DNA of 51,507 nucleotides from Gemmatimonadota bacterium (GCA_022822445.1 JAJEBR010000052.1:1-51507); one strand, 5' to 3'; numbered from the stretch's first letter, positions 1 to 8,949 are shown. The notes: generated by a model from the sequence alone, not told the origin. Numbers and translations are program-made.

Positions 1-52
1 GCTCTCCGGGCTTCTCCTGCACCTTCGCCGCGTCCGACCCACAGGTCGCCTC

Positions 53-77
53 TCTCCCTGGACTCAGGGCAGGGAGA
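53..77. other. Hairpin near left edge
   Basis: TCTCCCTG (53-60) and CAGGGAGA (70-77) form an 8-bp inverted repeat. A shorter competing stem, CCCTG with CAGGG, lies inside it (56-69). No U-tract follows on either strand, so it is not a standard intrinsic terminator. It lies downstream of ribF; the next gene in that direction is outside the window, so a leader structure is possible but unproven. Confidence 0.3.
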
Positions 78-123
78 ACAACCAGAATCAGAAACCATCA
101 ACCCCACAAACCACCTGTCCGTG

Positions 124-160
124 AAAACGGGGCAGCTCCATTCTGTCATGTTTTCATTAC
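124..160 (+). repeat. Weak copy of the 37-bp tandem-dyad element
   Basis: The right half, GTCATG-TTTT-CATTAC (145-160), matches the right-hand dyad of the elements at 15430, 29287 and 36587. The expected left dyad, 21 bp upstream, is degenerate (AAAACG-GGGC-AGCTCC). It lies 43 bp beyond the ribF stop codon. Confidence 0.4.
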
Positions 161-203
161 ATTTCGAATTTCCCGGGTGCCGCATCCGGTGGTTCGCGGG
201 GAC

Positions 204-1163
204 TTATCCACTGCCTGCGAGGACGACCCGGGTCCGCTCCACGTCCGCGCGAATCTGTCGTTTCAGCGACTGCACCGTGCCGAAGGCGGCCACCGGACGG
301 AGGTACTCGACGAGCTCGAGGCGGATCTCGTGGCCATACAAACGGCCTTCGAAGTCCAGCAGGAAGACCTCGACCGTGGGGTCCGCCCCGGGAAAGCTGG
401 GCCGCGGCCCGATGTGGAGGGCGCCCATGTGCCGGACCCCGGCGACCGACGCCCTGCACGCGTAGATGCCGGCGGCGGGAACCAGCTTGTCCACGCCGGA
501 GACGCGGATGTTCGCGGTAGGGAAGCCCAGTTCGCGACCGCGCCCGTCGCCGCGCACTACGATTCCCGAGAGAGGATAGGGCCGGCCCAGACCGCGGTTG
601 GCATCGGCGAGTCGTCCCTCGAGCAGGGCACGGCGGATCGAGGTCGAGGAGATCGCCGTGTCGTCGGCGTAGACGGCCTCCACCACGTCCAGTGCGAAAC
701 CGCACTCGGCCGCGATGACGCGCAGCGTGTCCACGTCACCGGATCTTCCCTTGCCGAAACCGTGATCGTAGCCGATGACGAGTTCGCTCATGCCCAGCCT
801 CGACAGGAGCAGTTCGGTCACGAACCGGCGCGGCGAGTACTCCCTCAGCTCGGGTGTGAAGGCCACGAACACGACGTAGTCGAGGCGGCTCTCGGCGAGC
901 ACGGTCTTCTTCTCGTCGGGGGTCGTGAGGAGTGGCGGTGCCGCCGCCGGACGGACGATCCGCAGCGGGTGCGGGTCGAAGGTGACCAGCACGCTCCGTC
1001 CACCAGAGGCCGCGGCGCGGGCTCCGATCTCCTCCAATACCCTCCAGTGGCCGAGGTGCACCCCGTCGAAGGTGCCCACCGTCACGATCACGGGGCGGTC
1101 GTCGCACGGCAGCCCCGACGGGCCCGCCGGGAAGACGGTGGGGCCGCGGGCCGACTCAGGCAT
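204..1163 (-). CDS. ribF: Bifunctional riboflavin kinase / FAD synthetase
   Basis: Converts riboflavin to FMN and then to FAD in the cytoplasm. The 319-residue length is normal for bacterial RibF. The N-terminal adenylyltransferase domain shows GTFDGVHLGH (nucleotide-binding HxGH type) and the later ISSTSIRRAL motif. The C-terminal flavokinase domain shows ELGFPTANI, which contains the conserved PTAN signature. It is the last gene visible in the rimP-nusA-infB-ylxP-rbfA-truB-ribF operon; its ATG overlaps the end of truB by 8 bp, suggesting translational coupling. In many bacteria rpsO comes next, but no such start is visible in the 200 bases left in the window. A slightly later start, close to VIVTVGTFDG, is possible. 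Confidence 0.96.
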   Translation of the reverse strand: MPESARGPTVFPAGPSGLPCDDRPVIVTVGTFDGVHLGHWRVLEEIGARAAASGGRSVLVTFDPHPLRIVRPAAAPPLLTTPDEKKTVLAESRLDYVVFVAFTPELREYSPRRFVTELLLSRLGMSELVIGYDHGFGKGRSGDVDTLRVIAAECGFALDVVEAVYADDTAISSTSIRRALLEGRLADANRGLGRPYPLSGIVVRGDGRGRELGFPTANIRVSGVDKLVPAAGIYACRASVAGVRHMGALHIGPRPSFPGADPTVEVFLLDFEGRLYGHEIRLELVEYLRPVAAFGTVQSLKRQIRADVERTRVVLAGSG

Positions 1164-2064
1164 GCAGGAACACCTTGCCCGGCTCGATCAGCCCGTCGCG
1201 GACCCCCCCCACGGCCACGAGTTCGCCCCCGGGCAGCACGAAGGCCACCGGGCCGGGAGTGGACGCCCCAGCGCGGGACTCCCCGGCGGGTATGCGCCGG
1301 CCCTGGGCAAGGAGCGCCGCCTCCGCAGGCTGCACCTCCACCGTGCCGAGGTGCGCCAGCGCAATGCCTGGCTCGATCCACGCGCTGGACGGCGGGGTTC
1401 CGGCTCCGGCGCACATGCCGGAGACCGAAATCGCGTCGCGGAGGTGGAGGGCGCCGACACGGATCCGGCGCAGCGCGGTGAGGTGGCACCCCGTGCCAAG
1501 ATCCTCCCCCAGTGCGCCGGCGAGGCTGCGCACGTAGGTGCCGCTCGAGCAGGCCACGCGAAAGCGAACCTCGGGCAGGTCGGCGCCGAGCACCTCGAAG
1601 CGGTGCACCTGAACCTCCCGGGGTGCGAGTTCCACCTCCTCCCCTCGCCGGGCCCGGCGATGTGCCGGCACGCCGCGCACCTTCACCGCCGAGTACCGCG
1701 GAGGCGTCTGCAGGATGGACCCCTCCAGCGCGGCCGCAGCCGAGCGGATTCGTTCGGGAGGAATCCCCCGCCACCGGTCGTCGCGCACGACGCACGCACC
1801 CTCCGGATCGAGAGTCTCGGTGGTGACGCCGAGGCGGGCCGTGCCCTCGTACTCCTTATCCAGGCCCACCAGGTACTCCAGCAGCCTGGTCGCGCGTCCG
1901 ATGCCCAGCACCAGCAGGCCGGTCGCGAAGGGGTCCAGAGTGCCCGCGTGGCCGACCTTTCGGACCCCGAGGGCGTGGCGCGCGCCAGCCACAACATCGT
2001 GAGAGGTGACTCCGCCCGGCTTGTCGACCAGCAGGAATCCCATTCGCTCGGCGCGGCCGCTCAA
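1156..2064 (-). CDS. truB: tRNA pseudouridine-55 synthase
   Basis: Isomerises uridine 55 in the T-loop of tRNA. The 302-residue protein opens with the family motif GFLLVDKPGGVTSHD and carries GHAGTLDPFATG, whose Asp is the catalytic nucleophile of the TruB family. The later SGTYVRSLA segment is also typical. It overlaps rbfA by 4 bp upstream and ribF by 8 bp downstream, as expected inside a tightly packed translation operon. An internal ATG eight codons in (MGFLLVDK) is an alternative start. Confidence 0.96.
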   Translation of the reverse strand: MSGRAERMGFLLVDKPGGVTSHDVVAGARHALGVRKVGHAGTLDPFATGLLVLGIGRATRLLEYLVGLDKEYEGTARLGVTTETLDPEGACVVRDDRWRGIPPERIRSAAAALEGSILQTPPRYSAVKVRGVPAHRRARRGEEVELAPREVQVHRFEVLGADLPEVRFRVACSSGTYVRSLAGALGEDLGTGCHLTALRRIRVGALHLRDAISVSGMCAGAGTPPSSAWIEPGIALAHLGTVEVQPAEAALLAQGRRIPAGESRAGASTPGPVAFVLPGGELVAVGGVRDGLIEPGKVFLHA

Positions 2065-2459
2065 CGGTCCCCCGCCCCCGGACCGGGCTCGGGATCACCG
2101 CCCCCTCCGGCTCCGTCGCCAGGAAGCACTTCCCGCAGGATCGCCTCGATGCGCTGACCCGCCTCGGTCGACTCGTCGCGGTGGAAGCGCAGTTCGGGCA
2201 TCCGTCTGATATGCAGTTCCCGTCCGATTACCGAGCGGAGGAACGGAGCCGCCCGCCCGAGCGCCGCCATCGACTCGGACTGCTCCTCGGCGGAACCGTG
2301 CGCCTCGACGTAGACGCGTGCCAGCCAGAGGTCGGCGGTCACGTCGACCCCGGTAACGGTAACCGACCCCAGCCCCGGATCGCGCACCAGGGTGTCGATC
2401 TTGAGCGATAGTTCGCGCCGCAACTGCTCGCCCAGGCGGGAACGCCGGTGCCGGGACAT
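2061..2459 (-). CDS. rbfA: 30S ribosome-binding factor A
   Basis: Assembly factor for the small ribosomal subunit, acting late in 16S rRNA 5'-end maturation. The 132-residue product begins with the basic RLGEQLRRELS helix and contains the KH-like core with VTVTGVDVTADLWLARVYV and the conserved RMPELRFHRDES stretch. The C-terminal tail is Gly/Pro/Asp rich and not conserved. Its ATG shares a base with the stop of the upstream DUF503 gene (TGATG), and its end overlaps truB by 4 bp, so translation of these genes is likely coupled. Confidence 0.93.
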   Translation of the reverse strand: MSRHRRSRLGEQLRRELSLKIDTLVRDPGLGSVTVTGVDVTADLWLARVYVEAHGSAEEQSESMAALGRAAPFLRSVIGRELHIRRMPELRFHRDESTEAGQRIEAILREVLPGDGAGGGGDPEPGPGAGDR

Positions 2460-2737
2460 CAGAGCCGCTCGCTGCTGTTGCCGATCACCACGGCGCCACG
2501 GGCGTTTGCGACGAGGCGGTCGACCGAAGCAAGGATCGAGTCAGCCTGGGCGGAGTGGGCTGCCAGGAAGACCACCGAAATCCGGGCCCGCTGGCGCATG
2601 TCCTGCAACCCGGACTCGGCAACCGACACGTTCATGCGGCCCAGACGGTCCTTCAGCGACCGCAGCACGGAACGCTTGTCCTTGAGCGAGCTCGAACCCG
2701 GCAGCGACAGCTCCCAGGTGGACAGCGTCACGACCAT
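2459..2737 (-). CDS. DUF503 (YlxP-like) protein
   Basis: Small 92-residue protein starting MVVTLSTWELSLPG and containing SLKDKRSVLRSLKDR, the family hallmark of DUF503/YlxP proteins. These occur between infB and rbfA in many Gram-positive and related operons, and that is the position here. The biochemical role is not firmly established; a link to ribosome or tRNA maturation is inferred from context. The open frame extends 27 codons upstream, but that part has no family similarity and would overlap infB, so the ATG at 2737 (or a GTG three codons earlier) is preferred. Confidence 0.85.
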   Translation of the reverse strand: MVVTLSTWELSLPGSSSLKDKRSVLRSLKDRLGRMNVSVAESGLQDMRQRARISVVFLAAHSAQADSILASVDRLVANARGAVVIGNSSERL

Positions 2738-2771
2738 CGCGGACACGCCGCCTCCAGAGCTCCGGGCGCCC

Positions 2772-5657
2772 TCAGACCGCCTCGGCGCTGGCCAGCGTTC
2801 GCGCGACCTCCTCGACATCGTAGGTCTCGACGATGTCGTCCGTCTTGACGTCGTTGAAGTTGGCGATGCCGATACCGCATTCGTACCCCTCCTTCACCTC
2901 CCGGGCGTCGTCCTTGAATCGCTTGAGCGACCCGATCTCGCCGTCGTAGACGACCACACCGTCGCGGATCACGCGCGCCAGCGCACCCCTGCGGATCGCG
3001 CCCTCGACAACGTAGCTGCCCGCGATCGTACCGACGCCGCGGATCTTGAAGACCACGCGGACCTCCGCCGCCCCAACCACCTGCTCCTTGCGCTCCGGCA
3101 CCAGCAACCCCTCCAGGGCAGCCCGCACGTTGTCGACCGCTTCGTAGATGATGTCGTAGGTCTGGATCTCGATTCCCTCCCGCGAGGCCGCCTGACGCGC
3201 ACCGCCGTCCGGCCGTACGCGAAAGCCGATCACGACCGCGCCGGCGGCAAGCGCCAGCATCACATCGGACTCGTTCACCGCCCCCACCCCCCGGTGGATG
3301 ATCTCGACCTGAACCTCCGAGGTGGAGAGTTGCTCCATGGCGTCGCAGAGCGCCTGCACCGACCCGTCCACGTCCCCCTTGACGACCAGGCGCAGCGAGC
3401 TGGTTTCTCCGGCGGCGAGGAGCTGGCTGAAGTCGCCCAGCTTGATGCCCCGCTCCTTGATCCTGAGCTGCTTCTCGCGGTCGAGGCGCTGGCGGTTGGT
3501 GGCGATCGATACCGCCTGGTCGGCGTCCATGACCTGGAGGACGTCGCCCGCCTGCGGCACGCCGGCGGTCCCCAGGATCTGAACGGGGATGCCCGGCCCC
3601 ACCGAGTCGACGTTCTGGCCGCGTTCGTCGAGCAATGCCCGCACACGGCCGCTGTGCAGGCCGACGACATAGCTGTCCCCGACCCTGAGCGTTCCGCTCT
3701 GAACGAGGATGGTCGTCACCGGACCCTTCCCGATGTCCAGCTCCGCTTCGACCACCGCCCCCATCGCGTCGCGCGAAGGGTTGGCCTTGAGTTCGAGGAG
3801 TTCGGCCTGGAGCAGGACCTTGTCCAGCAGGTCTTCCATCCCCTGGCCGGTCTTGGCCGATACCTCCGCGACCAGCGTTTCGCCACCGAAGTCCTCGACC
3901 GTGACCTGGTGCCGCAGGAGGTCCTGCTTGACCTTCCCGGGATCGGACGTCGGCAGGTCGATCTTGTTGATGGCCACGACCATCGGGACACCCGCGTTGC
4001 GGGCATGGCTGACGGCCTCGACGGTCTGCGGCATCACGGCATCGTCGGCCGCGACCACCAGGACGACCAGGTCGGTCACGTCCGCACCCCGGGCGCGCAT
4101 CGCGGTGAAGGCCGCGTGGCCGGGTGTGTCCAGGAAGGAGATCGTGCGCCCCTCGTCCAGCTCCACGTGGTAGGCGCCGATATGCTGGGTGATTCCTCCG
4201 GCCTCGCCCGCGACCACGTTCGTGTTGCGAATCCAGTCGAGCAGCTTCGTCTTGCCGTGGTCGACGTGGCCCATGACCGTGACCACCGGCGGACGGGGAC
4301 GCAGGTCCTCGGGGTCTTCCTCCGGGACCGATTCAGCGGCCGGGATGTAGTCGGCCTCGCGGACGGCCGTGAATCCGAACCCCTCCAGCAGGAGTTCGAT
4401 CTGATCGAAGTCGAGTCGCTGGTTGATGGTCAGCGGCAGGCCCATATCCCGGAAGGCGGTGCCGATGATCTCGGTCGCGCTCACGTCGACCAGCTCCGCC
4501 AGCTCCGCAACCGTCAGGAACTCGTTGACGCGAACCGTGCGCGCCTCCGCGGCGCTCTTGCGGGCGGCCTCCTCCTTGGCGGCCACTTTTTCCTCCTTGG
4601 CGGCAGCCACGGTCGCCTTGCCCTTGCGGCGCTTCTTGCCACCGCTCTTGATCTCCGCCATGACCCGCTGGATGTTCTCCTTGGCGAGGTCGCGGTTGGC
4701 GCCCCGGCGGCGCCTGCCCTTCCTGCGGTCCTTCTTCCTGCGTCCGTCCGACGTGTACCCCTCGGCCTGGATGCGAACCTTGCCACCCGGCCCGGCGCTC
4801 GCGGCGGGGGCCGGCCTGGCGCGGGCCGGCATGCCGGCGTCCCCCATCCCCTGGCGAACCGAAGGAGGCGGAGCAAGGCCGGACCTGGCGGATGCGGGCG
4901 GTTTGGCAGGCGTGGTCGGCGGTGCGTCTGCTGCCGGTGCCGGCACAACCTCCTGAGGAGCCGCGGCAACGGTCGGCACGCTCTCCTCCCCGGGATCGAT
5001 CGGAGCCGCCGCAGCGCCTTCGACCGCAGCGACCGGCCCGGCAAGCTCCTCCACACCGGAGGGCGGCTCCACCGACACCGGCGCTTCGGCCGCGGGCTCC
5101 GGTGCGACTTCGGTCACTGCAGCAGATGCCGCATCCGTTTCCGTCGCGGCGGCTGTCCCGGCGGGTGGGGACACGACCTCGTCTCCGCCGTCGGGCAGAC
5201 CGACCGCGGCGGCTTCAGCTCCCGGTACTCCCGGCACCTCCGCCTCGGTCGCCCCGTGGGCTTCACCGGCCGCAGCGACCGGCGCGGCCGCACCCTCGGC
5301 AGCGACGGCCGCCGGAGGCTGGTCGGCGGAAAGACCGGCCGGCTGGCCATCGTCGGAGAACACCTCACCCGCTGCAGCGCCGGCCTCGGCGACTGGGGCC
5401 GCCGGGGTCCTCCTGCGCCTGCGAACGCGGCGGCGGCGGCTGACGGGCTTTTCATGCTTGAGGTCGGCTCGCATGACATCGGCCGCATTGCCCTTGCCGG
5501 CCCTCCGCTCCCGCTCCAGCCGCATCCTGACCCTGGCCACGTCCGAATCCCTGATCGGCGCGTCGGGATGCCCCACGCGCACGCCCGCCTTACGCAGGAA
5601 GCGGACGAGGATGTCCGGCGTAACCTTCAGGTCGGTGGCGAGATCGCGAACCTTCAT
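2772..5657 (-). CDS. infB: Translation initiation factor IF-2
   Basis: GTPase that delivers fMet-tRNA to the 30S subunit and promotes subunit joining. The 961-residue protein starts with an IF2N-type helical module ([21 protein letters not shown]), then has a long Ala/Pro/Glu-rich linker of roughly residues 90-300, a Lys/Arg-rich patch, and a second IF2N-like segment. The GTPase domain has G1 [11 protein letters not shown] (Lys469), G3 DTPGHAAF and G4 NKID. The C-terminal half has the usual domains II, III and IV. The ATG shares its first base with the nusA stop (TGATG). The extended low-complexity linker is typical of high-GC bacteria. A large antisense open frame over this gene is a GC-bias artefact. 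Confidence 0.98.
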   Translation of the reverse strand: MKVRDLATDLKVTPDILVRFLRKAGVRVGHPDAPIRDSDVARVRMRLERERRAGKGNAADVMRADLKHEKPVSRRRRVRRRRRTPAAPVAEAGAAAGEVFSDDGQPAGLSADQPPAAVAAEGAAAPVAAAGEAHGATEAEVPGVPGAEAAAVGLPDGGDEVVSPPAGTAAATETDAASAAVTEVAPEPAAEAPVSVEPPSGVEELAGPVAAVEGAAAAPIDPGEESVPTVAAAPQEVVPAPAADAPPTTPAKPPASARSGLAPPPSVRQGMGDAGMPARARPAPAASAGPGGKVRIQAEGYTSDGRRKKDRRKGRRRRGANRDLAKENIQRVMAEIKSGGKKRRKGKATVAAAKEEKVAAKEEAARKSAAEARTVRVNEFLTVAELAELVDVSATEIIGTAFRDMGLPLTINQRLDFDQIELLLEGFGFTAVREADYIPAAESVPEEDPEDLRPRPPVVTVMGHVDHGKTKLLDWIRNTNVVAGEAGGITQHIGAYHVELDEGRTISFLDTPGHAAFTAMRARGADVTDLVVLVVAADDAVMPQTVEAVSHARNAGVPMVVAINKIDLPTSDPGKVKQDLLRHQVTVEDFGGETLVAEVSAKTGQGMEDLLDKVLLQAELLELKANPSRDAMGAVVEAELDIGKGPVTTILVQSGTLRVGDSYVVGLHSGRVRALLDERGQNVDSVGPGIPVQILGTAGVPQAGDVLQVMDADQAVSIATNRQRLDREKQLRIKERGIKLGDFSQLLAAGETSSLRLVVKGDVDGSVQALCDAMEQLSTSEVQVEIIHRGVGAVNESDVMLALAAGAVVIGFRVRPDGGARQAASREGIEIQTYDIIYEAVDNVRAALEGLLVPERKEQVVGAAEVRVVFKIRGVGTIAGSYVVEGAIRRGALARVIRDGVVVYDGEIGSLKRFKDDAREVKEGYECGIGIANFNDVKTDDIVETYDVEEVARTLASAEAV

Positions 5658-6994
5658 CAGTCCGGGACACCTCCAGCCTCGACCGAACCGGAACCTGCCG
5701 CCTCCGAATCCGGCACGGTGAGATCTTCGATCAGGGCCAGCAGCCTCGCGGCCTCCTCTTCCGTGACCCCTTCGACGGCCAGGAAGTCCGTCCTGTCGAG
5801 GTCGATGATGTCGAGAAAGCTCTCGTATCCGGCGGTCGAGAGTGCGGTGAGCGTTTCCGCGTCGAGCGCGAGTTCGCTCAACGGGAAGTCGGCCGTCTCG
5901 TAACCGTCACCGTCTCCTGCCACGAAGACGGCCATGTCCTCCCCGCGCTCCAGCCATTCGCGGGAGCCATAGAGGTCGATCTGCCAGCCGATGAGCTGCG
6001 ACGCGAGGCGCACGTTCTGCCCGTTGCGCCCGATCGCCAGCGACAGCTGGTCCTCGTCGACGATTGCCGTGATCACCTGGCGCGCGGGATCGGACACGAC
6101 CTTGGCCACGCGCGCAGGGGCCAGCGCGCGGCGCGCGAAGACCTCCGGGTCGGGATGCCAGGGCACGATGTCGATCCGTTCCCCGCCCAGCTCGGAAACC
6201 ACGGCCTGAACCCGGGAGCCCTTCAGGCCGACGCACGCCCCCACGGGATCGATCGAGTCGTCCCGGGAGTGCACCGCAATCTTGGTGCGCCCCCCCACCT
6301 CCCGAGTCAGCTCCTTGATCTCCACGATGCCCTGGTAGATCTCCGGCACCTCCAGCTTGAAGAGCGCGGCCACGAAGAGCGGGTCGGCGCGGGAGAAGAT
6401 GAGCCTCGGGCCCTTCGGCGTCTCCTCCACCTTCTTCAGCACGCAGCGGATGGACTCGCCCTGGCGGAAGCGCTCGCGCGGATTCTGCTCCTTCCAGGGG
6501 ATGATCGCTTCGGCCTCGCGCGACCGGTTCAGGATCAGCACCAGCTTGCCCCGTTCGATCTGCTGCACCTCGCCCGAGAGCATTTCGCCGACCCGGTTCG
6601 AATACTCGTCCCGGATCCGCTGCCGCTCCCCTTCACGGACCAGCTGCACGATGCGCTGCTTCGCCGCCATGACGGCGTTGCGTCCGAACTCCGAAAAGTC
6701 GACGGGGATCTCCATCACGTCGCCGACCTCGTAGGTGGGGTCGTCCCAGCGCGCCTCCTCGAGCGACACCTCGGCGGACTGGTCCTCGACCTCGGCGACT
6801 ACGCGCTTGAGCACCACCATGTCGATGTCGCCCGCCAGGTCGTCGATCGTGATCTCGGCGTCGACGTTGGGACCGTATATGCGCGCCAGTCCGGCATGAA
6901 TCCCGTCCTGGATGAGCGCGTTGACCTCGTCCGGCTCGAGACTCTTGCTCTTGGCGATGTCCTTGAAGGCTGCGATGATCAGACCCGTATTCAT
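5657..6994 (-). CDS. nusA: Transcription termination/antitermination protein NusA
   Basis: RNA polymerase-binding elongation factor that modulates pausing, hairpin termination and antitermination. The 445-residue protein has an N-terminal RNAP-binding domain, an S1 domain (around GEVQQIERGKLVLIL), two KH domains (HSRDDSIDPVGACVG and AIGRNGQNVRLASQL), and a C-terminal helical repeat (ETLTALSTAGYESFLDII followed by FLAVEGVTEEEA) like the acidic repeats of E. coli NusA. ATG at 6994 overlaps the rimP stop by one base; a TTG one codon earlier also opens the frame. Because the operon leader carries an intrinsic terminator (7513-7540), NusA may regulate its own synthesis. That is an inference, with precedent in E. 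coli. Confidence 0.97.
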   Translation of the reverse strand: MNTGLIIAAFKDIAKSKSLEPDEVNALIQDGIHAGLARIYGPNVDAEITIDDLAGDIDMVVLKRVVAEVEDQSAEVSLEEARWDDPTYEVGDVMEIPVDFSEFGRNAVMAAKQRIVQLVREGERQRIRDEYSNRVGEMLSGEVQQIERGKLVLILNRSREAEAIIPWKEQNPRERFRQGESIRCVLKKVEETPKGPRLIFSRADPLFVAALFKLEVPEIYQGIVEIKELTREVGGRTKIAVHSRDDSIDPVGACVGLKGSRVQAVVSELGGERIDIVPWHPDPEVFARRALAPARVAKVVSDPARQVITAIVDEDQLSLAIGRNGQNVRLASQLIGWQIDLYGSREWLERGEDMAVFVAGDGDGYETADFPLSELALDAETLTALSTAGYESFLDIIDLDRTDFLAVEGVTEEEAARLLALIEDLTVPDSEAAGSGSVEAGGVPD

Positions 6995-7488
6995 CAAATG
7001 ACCTGGCTCCAGTCCTGGACGAGCCGGGCGTCCCGCACCGCCGTGCGCGGAACCTCGACCTCGTCGCCCTCGTTCAACCGGAGCCGGATCATGGCTCCGT
7101 CCCCGCCCCCCACCAGGCCGAGCAGTTCCCCTTCAAGGCGCGACGCCCGCCCGCACAGGACCTGCGTTCCCCGCACCGCCACCCGCTGGCCCCGGAAGCG
7201 GTCGAAATCCCTGTCACGCGTCAGAGGACGGTCCAGGCCCGGCGAAGAGACCTCCAGCACATAGCGCTCGGGCAGGCGCCCTCCCTCGTCCAGCCACGCC
7301 TCGAGCCGACGGCTCACCAGGGCGCAGTCGTCGAGCGACACCGGGCGGGCGGGGGGCTGGTGTTCGACCCGCAGGCGTACCACGGGCCGCTGAGCATTCC
7401 CGGCCCATTCCAGCTGAACGATCTCGTAGCCGAGACTCGCGAGCTGCTCCTCGAACCCCTGGTGGAGTTCCGCCCGGTCTGTTTTCAC
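6994..7488 (-). CDS. rimP: Ribosome maturation factor RimP
   Basis: Needed for 30S subunit maturation. The 164-residue product includes LGYEIVQLEW near the N-terminus and the highly conserved EVSSPGLDRPLTRDRDF segment, followed by a C-terminal SH3-like domain. The frame is open far upstream, but that region has no RimP similarity. GTG at 7488 is chosen because it is preceded by a strong purine run, GGGGGAGG (7498-7491), and matches the usual RimP N-terminus. It is the first gene of the rimP-nusA-infB operon, as in many bacteria. Its Shine-Dalgarno sequence repeats the 5' arm of the leader terminator, so the two could compete for the same CCCCC strand. Confidence 0.93.
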   Translation of the reverse strand: MKTDRAELHQGFEEQLASLGYEIVQLEWAGNAQRPVVRLRVEHQPPARPVSLDDCALVSRRLEAWLDEGGRLPERYVLEVSSPGLDRPLTRDRDFDRFRGQRVAVRGTQVLCGRASRLEGELLGLVGGGDGAMIRLRLNEGDEVEVPRTAVRDARLVQDWSQVI

Positions 7489-7512
7489 GCCCTCCCCCTG
7501 GCAACTGCCGAC

Positions 7513-7540
7513 AAAAAAAGCGGGGGACGCCATCCCCCAC
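7513..7540 (-). terminator. Intrinsic terminator / attenuator in the rimP leader
   Basis: On the minus strand GGGGGA (7538-7533), a 5-nt loop and TCCCCC (7527-7522) form a strong stem, followed after GC by seven T residues (7519-7513). It ends only about 15 bases before the rimP Shine-Dalgarno sequence and lies about 40 bases downstream of a good promoter (7578-7607). There is no room for a promoter between it and rimP, so it must be read through to express rimP-nusA-infB. It could also stop transcripts coming from murA. Confidence 0.75.
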
Positions 7541-7577
7541 TCGAAAAGGGCCACCACGGCGGCCCGGCCACAGGACC

Positions 7578-7607
7578 AATATAGCGGCGGGCATTGCCGG
7601 TGGTCAA
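7578..7607 (-). promoter_or_regulatory. Sigma-70 promoter of the rimP operon
   Basis: Minus strand -35 TTGACC (7607-7602), 18-bp spacer, -10 TATATT (7583-7578). The -35 box overlaps the murA stop codon. The predicted transcript start near 7571 gives a leader of about 80 nt containing the terminator at 7513-7540. Confidence 0.65.
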
Positions 7608-8881
7608 TCGATCCGCTCGATCTTCGCCCCCAGCGCGGCAAGTCGTTCGTCGATCCGCTCGTAGCCCCTCTCGATCTGCGCGGCGTTGCGGATCCGGCTC
7701 TCGCCCCTCGCACCCAGCGCGGCGATCAGGATCGCCATCCCGGCACGGATGTCCGGGCTCTCCACCGTGGCCCCGTGCAACTCCGACGGCCCCACCACGA
7801 CGACCCGGTGGGGGTCGCAGAGAATGATCCGCGCGCCCATGGAGACCAGCTTGTCGGTGAAGAACATCCGCGATTCGAACATCTTCTCGTGTACGAGGAC
7901 CGTTCCCCGGGCTCGGGTGGCGGTCACCACCGCGATCGACGTCAGGTCCGCCGGGAAGGCAGGCCAGGGCCCGTCGTCCACCTTCGGAAGGTGTCCGAAG
8001 GCATCCATCCGGATGACCGGCTCGGTGCGCCCGTCCACGATCAGGTCCCTCCCGTCGATGCGGCAGTCCACGCCGAGCCGGCGAAAGCCGATCAGGATGG
8101 AGTCGAGGTGCTCGACCGGGGCACGTTCGATGACCAGCCGGCTCCGGGTCAGGACGGCGAGGCCGATGAACGACCCCGTCTCGATGTGGTCGGGCCCGAT
8201 CTCGTAGTCGGCGCCGCCGAGCGATGGGACCCCCTCGATGACGAGGGTGGAGCCGCCGATGCCGCGGATACGGGCTCCCATCGCGTTCAGGAGGTGACAC
8301 AGATCCTGGACGTGCGGCTCGCAGGCGGCGTTGCGGATGGTGGTTTCGCCGCCGGCCATGGAGGCGGCCATCACCGCGTTCTCGGTCGCAGTGACCGACG
8401 GCTCGTCAAGGAACATGTTCGCGCCCCTCAGCGACGATGCGTCGATCTCGAGGCCGCGCGAAAAGCCGATCTCCGCGCCGAGGGCCCGGAACGCCAGGAT
8501 GTGCGAGTCCAGCCGGCGGCGGCCGATCACGTCTCCCCCCGGCGGCGGCAGCGACAGCGATCCGAAGCGAGCGAGCAGCGGACCGGCCAGCAGGATCGAC
8601 GCGCGGATGCGCTCCGAAAGGGCCGGGTCGAGGTTGCCCGCGTTCACGCCGCGCGCGTCCACCACCACCGTGCTCGGCCCGGTCCAGGTGGCGACGGCGC
8701 CCAGCGACTCCATGATCTCAAGGAGGGTGTGCACGTCCCGGATGCGCGGGACGTTGCGCAACGTCACGGGATCGGACGACATGAGCGTCGCGGCGAGTGC
8801 GGGAAGCGCCGCGTTCTTGTTGCCGGCAGGGCGAATCGTGCCGGAAAGTTCGCGGCCGCCGGTCACGATCAGTGTGGGCAT
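7604..8881 (-). CDS. murA: UDP-GlcNAc 1-carboxyvinyltransferase (Asp-type MurA)
   Basis: First committed step of peptidoglycan synthesis: transfers enolpyruvate from PEP to UDP-N-acetylglucosamine. The 425-residue length is typical. Lys22 lies in GNKNA as in E. coli MurA. The catalytic loop reads PPPGGDVIGRRRLDSH, so Asp117 replaces the usual Cys (E. coli Cys115). Asp at this site is known from mycobacterial and chlamydial enzymes, stays active, and confers insensitivity to fosfomycin, which alkylates the Cys. It is a single gene between the divergent membrane-protein gene at 8950 and the rimP operon. The ATG at 8881 fits the family start. The 68-bp divergent gap shows no convincing promoter by eye. 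Confidence 0.96.
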   Translation of the reverse strand: MPTLIVTGGRELSGTIRPAGNKNAALPALAATLMSSDPVTLRNVPRIRDVHTLLEIMESLGAVATWTGPSTVVVDARGVNAGNLDPALSERIRASILLAGPLLARFGSLSLPPPGGDVIGRRRLDSHILAFRALGAEIGFSRGLEIDASSLRGANMFLDEPSVTATENAVMAASMAGGETTIRNAACEPHVQDLCHLLNAMGARIRGIGGSTLVIEGVPSLGGADYEIGPDHIETGSFIGLAVLTRSRLVIERAPVEHLDSILIGFRRLGVDCRIDGRDLIVDGRTEPVIRMDAFGHLPKVDDGPWPAFPADLTSIAVVTATRARGTVLVHEKMFESRMFFTDKLVSMGARIILCDPHRVVVVGPSELHGATVESPDIRAGMAILIAALGARGESRIRNAAQIERGYERIDERLAALGAKIERID

Positions 8882-8949
8882 GACCGAAAGCTACCGCTGG
8901 ATCGTGCCGGGCTGAAGTCCCATATTCGAATCGCACCGCAAGTCACCCC

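Noticed and set aside
196-211. DnaA box suggesting a replication origin
   Set aside because: A single TTATCCAC here and another at 29440 are isolated; there is no box cluster, no AT-rich unwinding region and no dnaA or dnaN nearby.
2448-5903. An open frame of about 1150 codons antisense to infB
   Set aside because: It is a GC-bias shadow: it lies opposite a full-length IF-2 gene, has no recognisable domain and an Arg/Asp/His-skewed composition.
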